From: Deroplatys truncata
Lineage: Eukaryota > Arthropoda > Insecta > Mantodea > Mantidae
DNA: 64,000 nt
Direction: 5' to 3'
Assembly: GCA_030765065.1 (NCBI GenBank)
Contig: CM060979.1
Coordinates: 18,691,001-18,755,000 of the forward strand
Within the stretch, counting starts at the first letter, position 1; each line of letters begins with the position of its first letter. The position numbers and the translations under genes were made by a program. The notes beneath the pieces were generated by a model, which was not told the origin of the DNA, did not search any database, and saw only the letters and a list, made by a program, of their open reading frames with translations. Below, piece after piece: positions 9,956 through 21,295 of the stretch.

Positions 9956-10140
9956 CTTTGGGGTTATCATAAATCATTGGTTTATGTCAATGAACCCCGA
10001 AACATTCGCAAGTTAAAGCAGGAAATTCGAGGAGTTGGTAAGTGGAATCGTTCAGTCAGTCATAGTGAATTTCGCGAATAGAGCTCGTGCATGCCATCAC
10101 AATAGGTCATATGCTCGATATCATTTTCAGTGCCTGAAAT
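9956..10140 (+). pseudogene. transposase C-terminal fragment (Tc1/mariner type)
   Basis: The plus strand reads LVYVNEPRNIRKLKQEIRGV and, after a frameshift, NFANRARACHHNRSYARYHF. This has the shape of the C-terminal tail of insect Tc1/mariner-type transposases (VYxxxPxxxxxLKxxIR ... NFxxRxxxCxxxxGxHxxxxxF). The catalytic part is absent. Identification rests on about 50 residues. Confidence 0.4.
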
Positions 10141-10727
10141 AAAGTTCATAATTTGCTATATCAAATCCGGCTCGCTTTCTGAAGAATCTGTACGAACATA
10201 AACTGCAGCCGTGTTTAAAGATGCAGGAATATTCTTCTGAACATTAATGGATGAAACTATAGCAAAACTGTAACTTACGGAAATCATAGCAATAATGGAT
10301 TCCTGTGGAAAACTGTTTAATAACCAGCAAGTTTTCACTGTGTGGAGTTCATCAACTCTGCCTACACGAAATACCAGCACTCGGAGCGTTCTCCTCTGGA
10401 ATTAGCCAACATAGTTTTACGTTAACTGAGAAGCAGCGCATGGTCCGTGCTAATGAGAAATCAATATATGCCATTGGGAAAACTCTTCTATTGAAAGTGG
10501 ATTGCCTCGCTGCAACCAAAACTATGTACGTGATGACGCTTTTAATTTCAATTTGTAGCCATATGACAGGACCTTTGACTGTTAAATATCCAAATATTTC
10601 ATCTTGGTTGACAATCAAGTTACTTAAAATATTAATTTATGCACGAATACAGTAAAACTCCGCTTAAACGGCGCAGGAGCACACTACGAGATGCTCAAAT
10701 TCGCGCTGGCAACGTTGCTATAACAAT
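10141..10727. other. unassigned; possible pogo/Tigger-like end near 10650
   Basis: ORFs up to 116 codons (10305-10655) resemble nothing known to me. ACAGTAAAACTCCGCTTAAA at about 10649-10668 resembles the CAGTAGAACCTCGCTTA-type terminus of pogo/Tigger elements, but the second end was not found. Confidence 0.3.
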
Positions 10728-11122
10728 TGAGACAGTATTTTTAACACTTAAATGATTTCAGTCAAATTATATGGTATAAAATACAATAATCGCCCGCCTT
10801 AAAGCACTATGTGTATGTAACAATATATAAAAAGTTTATAAAATAGCCAATCAACAACCACAAAACAGCTTAAGTTGAATAAAAGTATTCTATTCGATTA
10901 GAAATAGCCAATCAGGGACTTGAAATACAGAAATTTACAAATTTAGGCGGTAGAAATCAAGTCAGTTGCTTATAGAAGCGCTCATAACTGGACGCGTTGG
11001 TTGTAGACAGTGTTCCTAACCGGACGCGAGATGTGTCCTCGAGAAGTTTAATACGTATTCAGTGTGAGATGAAAATAGTTTAGTGTTAAAAAGTGCAAAT
11101 AATTAACAAAAGAATCTCACAG

Positions 11123-11166
<44 letters not shown>

Positions 11167-11567
11167 CAGTGAAGTGTTATTTAAATAGTGTCAAGCATTA
11201 ATAAAAGGAGTGAAGTAAAAATTATAATCTGTGTAAGCCTACATTCTTAGCCGCACTACTCCCTGCAAAGAAATCCATGCCTCTAACAATAATACTGACG
11301 CAGCTGAGGCAAACATAAATATGTATTATTTAAAGAAACAGTCAAATTACAAAATTAATATTTTTTAAACATTTTGGGGCAAAGGCCACCGGAAAGTAGA
11401 TTTGGGGCGAAGGCTAGCGGAAACCTTTTACCATACGTGCGGGTGCAACTACTTCAAGTTCGGCTCCCCAACAGTCGAAATATATTACATAATACAACTC
11501 CTTCATACAACTAACAAACCTTCCCAACGCGTGGGGCAAATAACATTACAACAAAATAACTACTTCA
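10728..11567 (+). repeat. LTR family A, solo copy 1
   Basis: From TGAGACAGTATTTTTAACAC to ATAACTACTTCA, flanked by CAAT at 10724-10727 and 11568-11571. Plus-strand signals in order: tandem CCAAT boxes (ATAGCCAATC, twice), a conserved GGACGCGAG block, AATAAA (about 11201) and AGCCTACATTCTT. The 3' part holds the GCAAAGGCCACCGGAAAG and GTTCGGCTCCCCAACAGT blocks and one primer-site-like CCCAACGCGTGGGGC. A (CT)n(AT)n tract lies at 11122-11166. No coding sequence. Confidence 0.85.
11122..11166 (+). repeat. (CT)n(AT)n microsatellite in LTR-A
   Basis: About 12 CT units followed by about 10 AT units. Other LTR-A copies have only a short CTCTCTATATC here, so the tract expanded after insertion. Confidence 0.95.
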
Positions 11568-11571
11568 CAAT

Positions 11572-11968
11572 AGGCGATGTAGACAGGCCGCAGGTAGACA
11601 GGTCACAGAGACGGGCGCAAGTTGCGCGAAGAGCACTGCTGGAGTTGCCCAAAAAGGGCGGTGAACGACCCTCGACTAAGTGGCCCTATAAGGTCCACGT
11701 GGACATATTCTTTAGTTTGAGTAAGCATCCGCGCTATCTGTCCGGCACCGTCATACACCACGAAACCTTAAAAGATGAGAAGAAAACGGAACGAAAGGGA
11801 AAACGATGGAAAGGAAATCGCGCTAGATGAAAAACCACCCTAGCATTCGCTACCGACCAGGTAAAACGTGAAAAACCAAAGGTCAGATAGGTCCGTTAAA
11901 GGGAATCGAAACCAGGACATCCCAAATGCCAGCCGCACAGATTACCGCGGAGCCATCTCGGTCGGCTG
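11572..11968 (-). mobile_element. tRNA-derived SINE, family S1, copy 1
   Basis: On the minus strand the head (about 11968-11900) has a tRNA-like A box (GAGATGGCTCCGCGG) and B box (GGTTTCGATTCCC), followed by TTTTTCACG and a CTTTCCATCG/TTTTCCCTTTC pyrimidine-rich body. The tail block GTCGAGGGTCGTTCACCGCC is shared with the copy at 36.7-38.6 kb. Adjacent to the right end of LTR-A. Confidence 0.65.
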
Positions 11969-12345
11969 TAACACAGGTACTTGGTATTGTAAGCAATTAA
12001 TCCTTACGCCCTTCCCCACATTCCATAAATATTGTACCGTTATAACAAGTGTCCACTGTTTGCACACGCATTCAATGCGGAGGCCAAATGTTATTCTGTG
12101 TTGGTGTTGATCAGTGTGGTTATTTGCTTTACGTCAGCAAGAAGAAGCGTGTTATAAGAAGCATTAAACAGAAAGTGACAGCGGACGAAGGTACCAAACC
12201 ATTTGAGAAAACAAAGACTAAAAATTCGTATCCAAATCTTAACAAGAAATATTGAAATACGAAGCTATCAATAACATAAAAATTTTTGTTTGTAGCAGAG
12301 CAGTGAACAGAGAAACTCATATGAATATAACATATCAGATTTTTA
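11969..12345. other. no recognised feature
   Basis: A lysine-rich ORF (12049-12255) ends inside but matches no family I recognise. Confidence 0.3.
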
Positions 12346-13237
12346 TTTTCTCTACCACGTACCTAGTAGGTACAGTGTGTATTGCATTCCAAAAAAAAAA
12401 AACTGACGTGTTACACTCACATGATTTTCTCTAGTCTTACACAAACTATTTTTACAAACGCTTATTCTCCATATGCTTCATGTTAATCGAGATGTTAATC
12501 TTATTGCTAATTTTCTTGTAGATGCAAGGGGAATTGGTAGGCTTTAAGCTATAGTCAAATATTTTAAGAGCTGGTTGCTATGTGGCGCATTTCATTCTCT
12601 TTGCATTACCAGAACAAAACAAAAATGAATGACGAATTCCCATTTGAGAAAAAGTATAAGGATTGGAAAATTTAAGGGAATAACAAGCAATATCTCGAAA
12701 ATCGTTCACTCAATAAAAAAATGTATTTGATATAAATTGTGTATTTTAACGTGATCTACATTTTTTGTGTAGTAAAATGTTGTCTATCTCTTATGATTTA
12801 CGAGTTATGCGAAAGTCGTCCACAATGAAGAATACTTTTGGAGACATTCCCAGGAAATTCAAGATATACATTTTATTTGTCATGAAAGTATCTTAAACAT
12901 ATGATATTTTAATAAAAAACGTTAGAGCCATTTTTGAGAAGATATTGGAAGATACTGAACCTAAATACCAACTTTGGTGTTTATCCGACTGTTCGTTTCT
13001 GAGTTATGCTGTTCACAGTCACACACACGGACATGTTTCCAACAATGCTTTTTTTGGATTCAGGGGCTGTCAAAACATGTATTTCCGGTGAAATCTCGGT
13101 ATCGAATTTTTGGGTGGAATACAATACTTCCCCTACTTACTATACGTAGTAGAGAAAGTAATTAGATAGCAAGATTTCACCGAGAATGCACGTTTTGAAA
13201 CACTCTGAATCCCCCCCAAAAGGATGTTTAGAAAAAG

Positions 13238-13270
<33 letters not shown>

Positions 13271-13829
13271 CAGCACAACTCAAAAACGAAAAGTTGGATA
13301 AATGCCAAACTTGCTATTTAAGTTCAGTATCTTCCATAGATGGGATACGAAGATTTTCAAGAAAATCTCCCCACCCCAAACTACCCTTTACATGGAACAT
13401 TTTTCTGAGAAGAGTCTTTGAAATTCTCTTCATTCGTAAAGAATTTTGTATAATCATCTATAACTGGTAAACAAAAACCTACTACTACTACACTCACACA
13501 CCCCAGAAATGTAGATCTCTTTAAAACACGCAATTTATTTCAAATCATTTTTTCTGGCATCAGCCATTTCCGAGGTATCCGTTATTAATGGTTCGAATTG
13601 TTCAATACTTCGCCATTGTGTTCAAGTCCTGTATATTTTCACTTGTTTCTCGCGATGTCATGGAAACAGTATGGAGTTTTAAGGCCAGCATATAGCGTCC
13701 AGTTAAACATTTGACTGCCGCTGTTCTCTTTGTATCTATAACGAAATGTGTAATGTAGCTATTTCTGCAAAGGTTTATTTGGATTAAAATGTAATAGAAA
13801 GAAACACAAACCTCAGTAAAAATACAATG
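12346..13829 (-). mobile_element. old HINE-like repeat, outer copy of a nest
   Basis: Segments 12346-12400 (TTTCTCTACCACGTACC...ATTGCATTCC) and 13160 to about 13810 belong to one diverged minus-strand copy. It has the subfamily blocks CATCAGCCATTTCCGAGGTA, TGTTTCTCGCGATGTCATGG and TCTATAACGAAATGTGTAA. A young copy sits in its A run, and a (TG)n tract lies at about 13239-13268. Confidence 0.75.
12402..13159 (+). mobile_element. HINE-like repeat, nested
   Basis: Plus-strand copy from CTGACGTGTTACACTCAC to ACGTAGTAGAGAAAGT, inserted in the A run of the CCACCCAAAAATTCG segment of an old copy. Confidence 0.85.
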
Positions 13830-14844
13830 TGATGCAGTAATTTGTATCATAAATTATTTAAATGTAAAGAATGATTTTAGTATGAATATGCATTTTTGTG
13901 TGACATTGATTTGAGATGTTTGTTGATTGTAATTATTGTCGAGAAGTAAGTTTATACTGCCTTACTGAAACTGACAATAATAGCATGCAATAATGCAGCG
14001 AGGGGGTGAGCTGTTTATCATTATTGGAAACGAGGAAGTTACGTAATGTTGGCGCGTTTTTCTGTAGAAATTGCTGGAACATTTCCCTAGAGCATATGTA
14101 TTCATAATTTTCATTGGATATAAAAATAGACGCAAATGTTGGCGCGTTTTATTAGCCAATTGCAGCTCAGTTATAATCTTTAGGCATATCGGGGTGTATG
14201 AGTATAAGAGGGCTAGGTTAGAGATAGACCCCGTCAGTTCATCAAAAATATTTGTACACTACACATCGTCTTCCCGTCAGTTCGTCGAAAGTATTTGTAC
14301 GGCACAAGTCGGATATCAATTTGCAGGTTACGCGTAACAGAGTTATGAAAAATCTCAAGTGTTATAAAGTTAATTATACAAAAAGTTGAAGTACGCGAAT
14401 TAACAATTATCAGTAATGAAGTTATTATAACAGTTTCAGTTTGGCGAGTGTCTAGATCAATGTGTAAATGTGATAGTGACAGTGTTCGACAATAAAAGTG
14501 TAAAAGAAATTCTTTCATCAGTGTTATCTTTGGATAAAAGATTCCTTTCCGTTTACACAACCTGTATAAAGAGAAGAGCTCGACCCAAAAGGATAATAGC
14601 TAGCCGGAGGACAGTAAAAAAAAATTAAATAAAATAAAAGTAGCATTCTTTCAAACAAAAACTAATACTGCCGCAAATTGGTAACACCAGATGGAGCTAC
14701 AAAACTAACAAAGAATCACGTCACAAAATGGCTTCACCATGTTGAGTAAACACATACACAAATAACATTATAAATTTACCATCGCAAATTGGCTCCCAAA
14801 TGTGGGGCTAACAAATACAAACATAAACAAATAATGTTACTTCA
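13830..14844 (+). repeat. LTR family B, solo copy 1
   Basis: From TGATGCAGTAATTTG to ATGTTACTTCA, flanked by AATG at 13826-13829 and 14845-14848. Shared with copy 2 (57.7 kb): GATTTGAGATGTTTGTT, CGAGGGGGTGAG, TTTAGGCATATCGGGGTG, TCAGTGTTATCTTT and GCTAGCCGGAGGACA. AATAAAAGTG at about 14493 suits polyadenylation. The last 200 bp contains three AATTGG-type primer-site-like modules, the best being AATTGGCTCCCAAATGTGGG. The LTR lies inside an S4 SINE sequence. Confidence 0.82.
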
Positions 14845-15000
14845 AATGCCATAGGCGGTATTTGAACCACGGATCTCCCGATCTGCGTCCTCAGTGGTTA
14901 GAACAACCGGACGGAGATTGGTGGTTGAAATCCCGGCTATGGCATTGAATTTTTCAGTTGTCTGATTCTACCTTTCCAACCTTGTCCAACACGCGGCTTG
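14845..15000. repeat. S4 SINE foldback (two tRNA-like heads in inverted orientation)
   Basis: Left arm AATGCCATAGGCGGTATTTG continuing to AACCACGGATCTCC (14845-14878); right arm GGAGATTGGTGGTTGAAATC continuing to CCGGCTATGGCATT (about 14913-14946). Each arm is the B-box half of the S4 tRNA-like head also seen at 41.4 kb. AATTTTTCAG and TCTGATTCTACCTTTCCAA follow as the S4 body. The LTR-B left flank (TAAAAATACAATG) looks like the other half of the same SINE. Confidence 0.6.
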
Positions 15001-15029
15001 TGTGGAAGAACAATTAATTCCTTTAGTAA

Positions 15030-15098
15030 AATAGTTTGTGTATCCACTAATAAACGATAGCGGGTAGAGAAAGTCATGTGAATGTATCACATCAGGTG
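15030..15098 (-). mobile_element. old HINE-like repeat, 5' end fragment
   Basis: ACTAATAAACGATAGCGGG, then TAGAGAAAGTCATGTGAATG and ATCACATCAG: the diverged subfamily 5' terminus on the minus strand. Confidence 0.6.
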
Positions 15099-15115
15099 TT
15101 TTGTTAAACAGTATT

Positions 15116-15976
15116 TGAGGCAGTATTTTTAACACTTAAATGATTTCAGTCAAATTATATAATACATAAATTCAATAACAGCCCGTCTTAAAGCAATATG
15201 TGTATGTAATAATTTGTAAAATTTATGTAACAGTCATTGCATATGCTTATATTATTGTAAACATCTTCAATAATGTTATGTGAATGCATTACGTAATTTA
15301 ATAATGTAGGAGCTGCGAGGTAAAAGATTGCTAACAAAGAGGCAACAATGAGGAAACCTAGAGGCAATAATGAATTTGAAAGTTTAAATGCTACTAGTCA
15401 CCACTGGAGGAACAATAATGTAAATTTTAGACAGTTTAAAAATAGTCAATCAACAACTGAAAAGGAGAAACATTAATAAATTTAGAAGGCAGTTGCCAGC
15501 AGACAGTGATTGTAACCGGATGCGTGATGCTTCCTCGATAGATTTAATACGTATTTTGTGCGAGGCAAAAAAAAGTTTACGTGTTAAAAAGTGCAGCAAG
15601 TATTTAATAAAAACATCTCACAGCTCTCTCTCTCTCTCTATATCAGTGAAGTGTTATTTAAATCGTATCAAGCATTAATAAAAGGAGTGAAGTAAAATTA
15701 TAATCTGTGTAAGCCTACATTCTTGTCGCATCACGACCCTACTAAGAGAAACGTGTCTCTAACAATAATACTGACGCAGCCGAGGCAAACATAAATGTAT
15801 AATATTTAAAGAAACAGTCAAATTACAAAGTTAATATTTTTAAATTTGGGGCAAAGGCCACCTGAAGGAGCGAAGGCTACAGGAAACTGTTTACTATACA
15901 TGTGGTTGGAACTACTTCAAGTGTTCGGCTCCCCAACAGTTGAAATATAATACAACTCCTTCAATACAAACTACTT
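15116..15976 (+). repeat. LTR family A, copy 2
   Basis: Begins TGAGGCAGTATTTTTAACAC and carries all family A blocks, including AATAAAAGGAGTGAAG and TTCGGCTCCCCAACAGT. The right end stops at ACTACTT without CA, where a HINE-like fragment begins at its internal microsatellite, so the end was lost by recombination or deletion and no target duplication can be scored. Confidence 0.8.
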
Positions 15977-16687
15977 GTCTGTCTGTCTGTATGTCTGTGA
16001 ACAGCATAACTCAAAAACGAACAGTCGGATAAGCACCAAACTTGGTATTTAGGTTCAGTATCTTCCAGAGATGCGACACGAAGGTTTTCAAGAAAATCCC
16101 CCCACCCCAGACTACCCTTTACATGGAACATTTTTCGAAAATTTTAATTTTCTCAAAAATGGCTCTAACGATTTTGATGAAAATATCATATGTTTAGGGT
16201 AATGTCATGAGAAATGAAATGTATATCTCGAATTTTCTGGGAATGTCTCCAAAAGTATTCTTCATTGTGAACGACTTTTGCATAACTGGTAAACCATAAG
16301 AGATAGACAAAATTTTACTACACAAAAAATGTAGATCGCGTTAAAATACACAACTTATGTCATATACATTTCTTTTGTTGAGTGAACCGTTTTCGAGATA
16401 TTGCTTGTTATTTCCTTAAATTTTCCAATATACTTTTTCTCAAATGCGTTATTCATTTTTTTTATGTCCTGGACATGCAAAGAGAATGGAATGCGTCACA
16501 TAGCAACCAGCATTAAAACATTTGACTATCACTTAAAAGCTAACATATTTTCCTTGCATCTACAAGAAAATTACCAATAAGATTGACATCTCGATATCTC
16601 GATTAACATGAAGCATATGGAGAATAGGCGTTTGTAAAATTAGGTTGTACAAGAGTAGAGAAAGTTATGTGAGTGTAACACATCAGA
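15977..16687 (-). mobile_element. HINE-like repeat, 3' truncated
   Basis: A young minus-strand copy running from the GTCT microsatellite to the CACATCAGA 5' terminus. Its own 3' 130 bp is absent. Its 5' terminus lies in a T run of a further copy. Confidence 0.85.
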
Positions 16688-16797
16688 TTTTTTTTATTCA
16701 GGGGGTCTCAGAACATGTATTTCCGGTGAAATCTCGGTATCGAATTTTTGGGTGGAATACAATACTTCCCCTACTTACTATACGTAGTAGAGAAAGT
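16688..16797 (+). mobile_element. HINE-like repeat, 3' end fragment
   Basis: TTCAGGGGGTCTCAGAACAT through CGTAGTAGAGAAAGT, i.e. the last 110 bp of a plus-strand copy. It begins at the poly-T/A site used for nested insertion elsewhere, so the preceding copy probably inserted in this one. Confidence 0.85.
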
Positions 16798-16854
16798 AAA
16801 AATAACTTCTTCATATTTCATATATTTTGGATACAATTCTTTCTTTCGTTGCTT

Positions 16855-16925
16855 AAAATCGTTACTATCGATTATCCGAAACGGCTCTGCCCCCTTTACT
16901 TCGGTTAAGGGGGGGGTTTCTACTG
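16855..16925 (-). repeat. possible pogo/Tigger-like terminal repeat
   Basis: On the minus strand CAGTAGAAACCCCCCCCTTA is followed by CCGAAGTAAAGGGGGCAGAG and GTTTCGGATAATCGA. The CAGTAG...GGATAATC layout resembles Tigger/pogo termini. No transposase or opposite end was found. Confidence 0.35.
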
Positions 16926-16971
16926 TACTCCCTCTGCTTGTATAGGTGAGTAGTGGAGAAAGTAAAAGGAC

Positions 16972-17520
16972 GAGCAATAAAACACAGTGTTCTGACACAT
17001 TATATTGACGGTGTGTTTATCTGTTGGCTTTACGAATATGAAACGCTGGCCTTTGTGTAAAAGAGAGATAGAACGAATGCACGGCTCTATGCTGCGGTTT
17101 AAACGCAAAACTAATTATACTATGGGACACTTCAGGCTCGAGCCATATGTTCCACACCGCCAATCTTCAATTATGATGCGTTTCCCATAGCACATGCACT
17201 TTCACATTCCGCCGAGGGACGTGTCCGAGAGAGTAGTTTGCGGCTGCTGTGTTCATGCCCGTGCATTCAGGCTAAATGTTTTATGAGATGGAGGCGCATT
17301 TCGCGGTTTGGCAACCTCACGTCTCAACCTTTTATTGCAAAATAATAAAACAAATAAATGTAATCTACATCAATATTACAAAGAGAGAACATTTGGGTGT
17401 GTGTATACAGGGTAATCTCAAAAACCATTTGATAATTCTTTCACCATTGAAAAGCCCATTTCTTTCTGACGGACATGGGGCTTGTAGCGACATTTCCACC
17501 TAATTACGCATACACAAACA
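16972..17520. other. no clear feature
   Basis: A frame at 17005-17190 (NMKRWPLCKREIERMHGSML) faintly resembles a LINE ORF2 tail but is too weak to call. The rest shows no recognised repeat. Confidence 0.3.
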
Positions 17521-17918
17521 GAAAATTCGAGATATACAATTCATTTACCATAAAAATGTGTTAAACTTATGGTATTTTATTCAAAATCGTTGGAGCTATT
17601 TTTGAGAAAATTACAATTTTCGAAAAATGTTCCATGTAAAGGGTAGTCTGGGGTGGGGGGATTTTCTTCATAACCTTCATGTCGCATCTCTGGAAGATAC
17701 TGAACCTAAATACCAAGTTTGGTGTTTATCCGACTGTTCGTTTCTGAGTTATGCTGTTCACAGACAGGCACACAGACAGACACACGCGGACATGTTTCCA
17801 AAAATGCTTTATATGCATTCAGTGCACCTCAAAACATGTATTTCCTGTGAAATCTCGGTACTGAATTTTTGGATGGAATACAATACTTCCCCTACTTCCT
17901 ATACGTAGCAGGGAAAGT
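17521..17918 (+). mobile_element. HINE-like repeat, 5' truncated
   Basis: Plus-strand copy from GAAAATTCGAGATATAC to ACGTAGCAGGGAAAGT. It contains the recurrent reading frame beginning MFHVKGSLGWGDFL. Confidence 0.8.
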
Positions 17919-18550
17919 AAAAATCGATGAATTTACTGTTCCAGGTTCAATATAGGTTGCCCAGGTTTGGTCTAGCACATGTCTGTCCCTCCTGTAAGCT
18001 GCTGGGGTGTAAGGGAGGCTACGAGTTCGTAAAACGATGGTTACGCAATCACAGCATACTCTGTTATTATATTCAGATTCTAAACTTTCCCTCGGTGAAA
18101 GTGCTACTTGAATTTGGGGAAATGTCTGCTTTGGTTAAATATTTGCACTGAGCCAATATTTATAGAGTGACAATTTCTTTGCAAACATCATATGAACGAA
18201 CGTAAGTCGCGGAAACACTTAGGCGTGCGATTTTGGGGCCGACGGTTCGCAATTTAGTGCTGCAATAACGCCTTCGTGTCGCCCGCCGGAAAGGAGTAAA
18301 CGGCTGCCTGAGTTATTCATAGTGTGGGTCCGGGAAATGAAACTGTGACGAAGAGGCACTTCATCTGGGCTTCATTCGCGTCCCAGTGGCGGGCTTCAGC
18401 CTCGGGGAATTCTATAACCTCTGACACTCCTAGGTGTTTCTCCGCACTGCGGTCTTAAACGTATTCATTTTGTATGAATGCAAATACTGCATCCTCTATT
18501 TACTGTTCTCGTAAACTTTGCAGTACAAGGTAAACATTATGTATCTTTTT
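17919..18550. other. no recognised feature
   Basis: Contains a more GC-rich patch at 18210-18430 without recognised coding or repeat content. Confidence 0.4.
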
Positions 18551-19250
18551 ACATTCTCTACTACGTATAGTAAGTAGCAGAATAACTGTATTCCACCAAA
18601 ACTTCAACGTCGAGGTTTCACCGGAAATATATGTTTTGCGTGTCTGTGAACAGCATAACTCGAAACCAAAAATCGGCTAAACACCAAACTTTATATTGAA
18701 ATTCAACATCATCCAAGGAGGTGACACGAAGATTTTTCGAAAACTTTTATTTTCCAAAAAATGGCTCTAGCCATTTTGATTAAAATATTCGGAAGGAAAA
18801 TACTCATTCGGTAGGAATTTTGTACGATCTTGTATAAGTGGCAAAGTTAAGCGATAGAAGAAAACGCACTACACAAAAAATATAGATAGCTTTAAAACAC
18901 GCATTCTATTTCAAATAACTCGTTTTGTAGCATAACCCATTTCCGAGAAATCCTTTATTAATGGTTCGAATTGTTCAATTCTTTTGCCATTCTTTTAAAC
19001 TCGTGTGGATGTTCGCCTGTTTCTCGCGATTGCATGGAAACAGTACCGCGATAGCGTCCAGTTGTTAAACATTTTGACTATCGCTATTGCCTTTGTATCT
19101 ATAACGAAATGTGTAATGTAGCTATTTCGGGAAAGGTTTATCTCAAATTAAAATAATAAAGATAGAAAAAAAAACTTTCGTAAGAATAATTTGCATACCC
19201 ACTAATAAGCGCAAGAGGGTAGAGAAAGTTATGTGATGTAGCATATAAGA
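18551..19250 (-). mobile_element. HINE-like repeat, old subfamily
   Basis: ACATTCTCTACTACGTATAG at the left and GGTAGAGAAAGTTATGTG ...CATATAAGA at the right. Diverged interior with TTTCTCGCGATTGCATGG and TATCTATAACGAAATGTG. The segment between the 3' end and GCGTGTCTGTGAACAG is shortened. Confidence 0.75.
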
Positions 19251-19295
19251 TTTTTACAAAAAAGTCCATGTGAGTGTGCGTAAAAAAATTGAGTT

Positions 19296-19546
19296 CTATT
19301 TACGGACGATCTTTAAGCGTTATGGTTGCTAGCATCCCATTCTATATTGGGCGTAGAAGATCGGATATTTTGTTCAGATGCCTCTTTATCGGGCTTGAGG
19401 TTCTTTTACGTGCCGTAAATATACGACACGGGACCACCGGTACGGATTTTCAAGCGCGAAAAAAATCCAATGCGCACCATCGCGTTTGAACCCGTGACCA
19501 CGGGAACTAGAAGCTAGCATGATGACCACTACACCTCGGAGGACGA
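19296..19546 (-). mobile_element. tRNA-derived SINE, family S3, copy 1
   Basis: On the minus strand the head reads GAGGTGTAGTGGTCATCATG (A box) ... GGTCACGGGTTCAAACGC (B box), followed by a conserved body: GTCCCGTGTCGTATATTTAC, ACGTAAAAGAACCTCAAGCC and GATAAAGAGGC. The second copy at 62.7 kb shares these blocks. Confidence 0.7.
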
Positions 19547-19547
19547 C

Positions 19548-20216
19548 TTTATGTGTATGTGTGTGTGTGTGTGTGTGTCTGTCAAACTGGGCATTTAGGT
19601 TCAGTACCTTCCAAAAATGCGACACGAACACTTTGAAGAGAATTTCCCCAACCCAAACAACCGTTTACATGGAACATTTTTTCAACATTTTTGATTTTAT
19701 AAAAAATAGCTAGTGATTTTGATTAAAATACCACATATTAAAGATATTTACATGACAAATAAAATGCATATTGAACTTTCTGGGTATAGCTGTGAAGTCC
19801 TCTTCATTTGCAAGGAATTTTGTAACTATAAATTTGCATAACTGGTTAACGTTAAGCAAAAGACGAAAACGTACTAAAAAAAAAAAAAGGAAAAAAAAAA
19901 GAAGAAAGCGTTCTCTTTAAAACACACAATTTATTTCAAGCAACCTTTCTGTGGCATCAGCAATTTCCGAAATATCCGTTATTAATGGTTCGATTTATTC
20001 AATATTTTTATTCTTTGTAGGTCCCGTCGATTTTCAGTTGTTTCTCGTGATTGCATGGAAACAGTATGGAATTTTAAGACTAGCATATAGCGCTCAAATA
20101 TAGCTATTTCTGCCAATGTTTATCTCGATTAAATGGAGTAGCTAGAAAAATCAAATTTCTAATTGGTATAAATAAACGATAGACGGTAGAGAAGGTAATG
20201 TGAATGTAACACAAGA
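19548..20216 (-). mobile_element. HINE-like repeat, old subfamily
   Basis: Starts at a (GT)n tract, TGTGTGTGTCTGTCAAACTG, and runs to GACGGTAGAGAAGGTAATGT...ACACAAGA. The element's 3' end is missing where the S3 SINE adjoins. A short A-rich/purine expansion lies at about 19877-19909. Confidence 0.75.
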
Positions 20217-20388
20217 TTTTTATAACCTCTTTCAAAATACGTATGAGTGAGAAAAAAAATGTGTTACGGGTTTTGCTTTATGGGGAGCACAAGCGTGAAG
20301 CTCGATCTGTCGTCACAGAGCTGCAAGAGAAGAAATGACACTCCGATATTTCGCCCATAAAGGCCACCCATTGTGGAGGAGATTTTTT

Positions 20389-21295
20389 ACTTTCTCTACT
20401 ACGTATAGTAAGTAGGGGAAGTATTGTATTCCACCCAAAAATTCGATACCGAGATTTCACCGGAAATATATGCTTTGAGAGACCCTGAATCCAAAAAAAG
20501 CATTTTTGGAAACGTGTCTGTGTGTGTGTGCGTGTGTGTGTGTGTGCCTGTGTGTCTGTGAACAGCATAACTCAGATACGAACAGTCGGATAAACACCAA
20601 ACTTGGTATTTAGGTTCAGTATCTTCCAGCGATGCGACACGAAGGTTATCAAGAAAATCTCCACCACCACAGATTACCCTTTACATGGAAGATTTTTCGA
20701 AAATTTTAATTTTCTCAAAAATGGCTCTAACGATTTTGATTAAATTTACAGGATATTTTTACGACAAATAGAACGTATATGTCGGATTTTCTGGGAATGT
20801 CTCCAAAAGTATTCTTCATTGTGAACGACTTTTGCATAACTGGTAAACCATAAGAGATAGACAAACTTTTACTACACAAAAAATGTAGACTGCGTTAAAA
20901 TACACAATTTATGTCATATACATTTTTTGTTGTTGAGTGAACCATTTTCGAGATATTGTTTGTTATTCCCTTAAATTTTTCAATACTTATTTTCTCAAAT
21001 GGAAATTCGTTATTCATTTTTTTTGTCTTGGATATGCAAAGAGCATTAATCTGTGGCAAAGGGAATGGTGCTGCACCTAGCAACCAGCTATTAAGAGATA
21101 TGTATGTGCTTAAAAGCTACTGTTTTTCTATATTGCCCTTGTAAAAATATTTTTCCTTATATCTACAAGAACATTAGCAATAAGATAGAGTCTGCAAATG
21201 TTTATCTCGATTAACATGAAGTAGATGGAGAATAAGCGTTTGTAAAAATAGTTTGTACAAAAGTAGAGAAAGTCATGTGAGTGTAACACATCAGA
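20389..21295 (-). mobile_element. HINE-like repeat, full length
   Basis: 907-bp copy with both termini, ACTTTCTCTACTACGTATAG to GTGTAACACATCAGA, and T runs on both sides. Confidence 0.87.

Noticed and set aside
17005-17190. LINE ORF2 tail on the plus strand
   Set aside because: Resemblance is limited to scattered residues (W, ERMH, FKRK); not enough to call.
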